Shown in pieces: positions 4,969 to 5,463 of a stretch of 5,463 nt of DNA. The DNA comes from SKLM01 sp050049955 (GTDB lineage: Bacteria; Chloroflexota; Anaerolineae; B4-G1). The notes under the pieces were generated by a model, which had not been told where the DNA came from, did not search any database, and saw nothing but the letters and a program-made list of their open reading frames with translations. Made by a program: the position numbers and the translations under genes. Position 1 is the first letter of the stretch. The number at the start of each line of letters is the position of its first letter. The stretch is from NCBI GenBank assembly GCA_050049955.1, contig JASFVG010000339.1:1-5463 (forward strand), in the 5' to 3' direction.

Positions 4969-5463
4969 ATGCCTGACCCCGACTTCATCGTAGGCCCGGC
5001 GGCCTCGGCCATCAGAGTGGCCCTGGAGCCCGCCCATTGCGTGCTGAACAGCCTGGTGCTGCTCGAGAAGGCAGACGATCTGCCCGGCCTCCACGAGTGG
5101 GTCCTTCGCACGGCTGCCGAAATGAGCGCGGAGAGGCGCCATATCAACCGGCTGGTGATGATCGGCCTGCACCACGCCACGATCCCCACCCGCGGCTGGC
5201 CAAGCTTCCCGGCCTACGTCAATCACCTGGCTCATCGGGACCCGACCACGCTGCGCAACCAAGTCTTCAGCGCCTATGCCCAGACGTGCAAGGACTGCGA
5301 AGCGGCAGTGCTGCCCGACCCGACGCTCCCACCAGCCGGCGTGGAGGTTGCGCGCCTGCTGGCGAGCGCCGACGCTTTCCTGGAGTTCTTGGCGGAGCGG
5401 TTCCCTGCGGCGAGCATCGACGTGGATATCGAGACGGAGGCTCACAGCTATCTCAGCGACCCA
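4969..5463 (+). CDS. probable ArsR-type transcriptional regulator, C-terminus cut by window edge
   Basis: 165 uninterrupted codons run from ATG 4969-4971 to the window end. GGAGG (4956-4960) lies 8 nt upstream. The sequence, with ALEPAHCVLNSLVLLEKADD (18-37), GLHEWVLRTAAEMSAER (40-56), NRLVMIGLHHATIPTRGWPS (60-79) and FPAYVNHLA (80-88), matches my recall of the N-terminal domain of large ArsR-type regulators common in Chloroflexota, whose winged helix-turn-helix lies near the C-terminus and so would be outside this window. That assignment is therefore by family resemblance, not by a visible DNA-binding motif. The operator-like dyad in its promoter supports a regulator. A CxxC pair, QTCKDCEA (105-112), is of interest because metal or redox sensing is common in ArsR proteins, but two cysteines prove nothing. 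Codon use is strongly GC-biased at third positions, which supports real coding. Confidence 0.72.
   Translation, partial: MPDPDFIVGPAASAIRVALEPAHCVLNSLVLLEKADDLPGLHEWVLRTAAEMSAERRHINRLVMIGLHHATIPTRGWPSFPAYVNHLAHRDPTTLRNQVFSAYAQTCKDCEAAVLPDPTLPPAGVEVARLLASADAFLEFLAERFPAASIDVDIETEAHSYLSDP

Noticed and set aside
4909..5445. 178-codon minus-strand open frame
   Set aside because: It is antisense to the plus-strand regulator, which has the promoter, Shine-Dalgarno and recognisable protein; the antisense frame results from high-GC codon use.
1..5463. CRISPR array, rRNA, tRNA or replication origin
   Set aside because: No regularly spaced direct repeats, no rRNA-like or cloverleaf sequence and no DnaA-box cluster were seen on reading both strands.

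Overview
This is a GC-rich bacterial window, probably an unanchored genome or metagenome contig. It carries four recognisable intact or edge-truncated genes and two broken ones. By recall of protein families (no search was run), the closest relatives of the last gene (4969 onward), the methyltransferase and the broken zinc-ribbon gene are in Chloroflexota. The intergenic repeat containing GAGCGAAG also suits such genomes. The phylum assignment is an inference of moderate strength.

Layout. 1-603 (minus): N-terminal 201 codons of an IclR-family regulator running off the left edge, with a good sigma70-type promoter at 632-660. 604-1872: about 1.27 kb without a convincing large gene. It holds a dispersed repeat copy (790-831), a 15-bp inverted repeat (839-853/925-939), a possible 33-codon ORF with a strong Shine-Dalgarno (1045-1146) and a terminator-like hairpin (1206-1252). 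1873-2325 (minus): intact DUF1801-type small protein followed by a perfect hairpin. 2466-3097 (minus): a zinc-ribbon protein of unknown function split over several frames, with at least two of the breaks lying in G homopolymers. 3279-4130 (minus): intact class I SAM-dependent methyltransferase with a TTG start. 4131-4486: intergenic, with a weak minus-strand promoter candidate. 4487-4782 (plus): decayed N-terminal part of an integron/XerC-type tyrosine recombinase. 4839-4886: second copy of the dispersed repeat. 4887-5463 (plus): strong promoter, a symmetrical 40-bp operator-like dyad, and the first 165 codons of a probable ArsR-type regulator truncated at the right edge.

The genes do not form one pathway. 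Both edge genes are regulators, each with its own promoter; the regulator at the right edge has a dyad placed as expected for autorepression. The middle is a low-density accessory stretch with a dead recombinase, a broken gene and repeats, which fits gene turnover. I see no complete defence, mobile or biosynthetic system. The best points for a second look are the operator at 4913-4952, the frame-broken zinc-ribbon gene, the recombinase remnant and the two-copy hairpin repeat.
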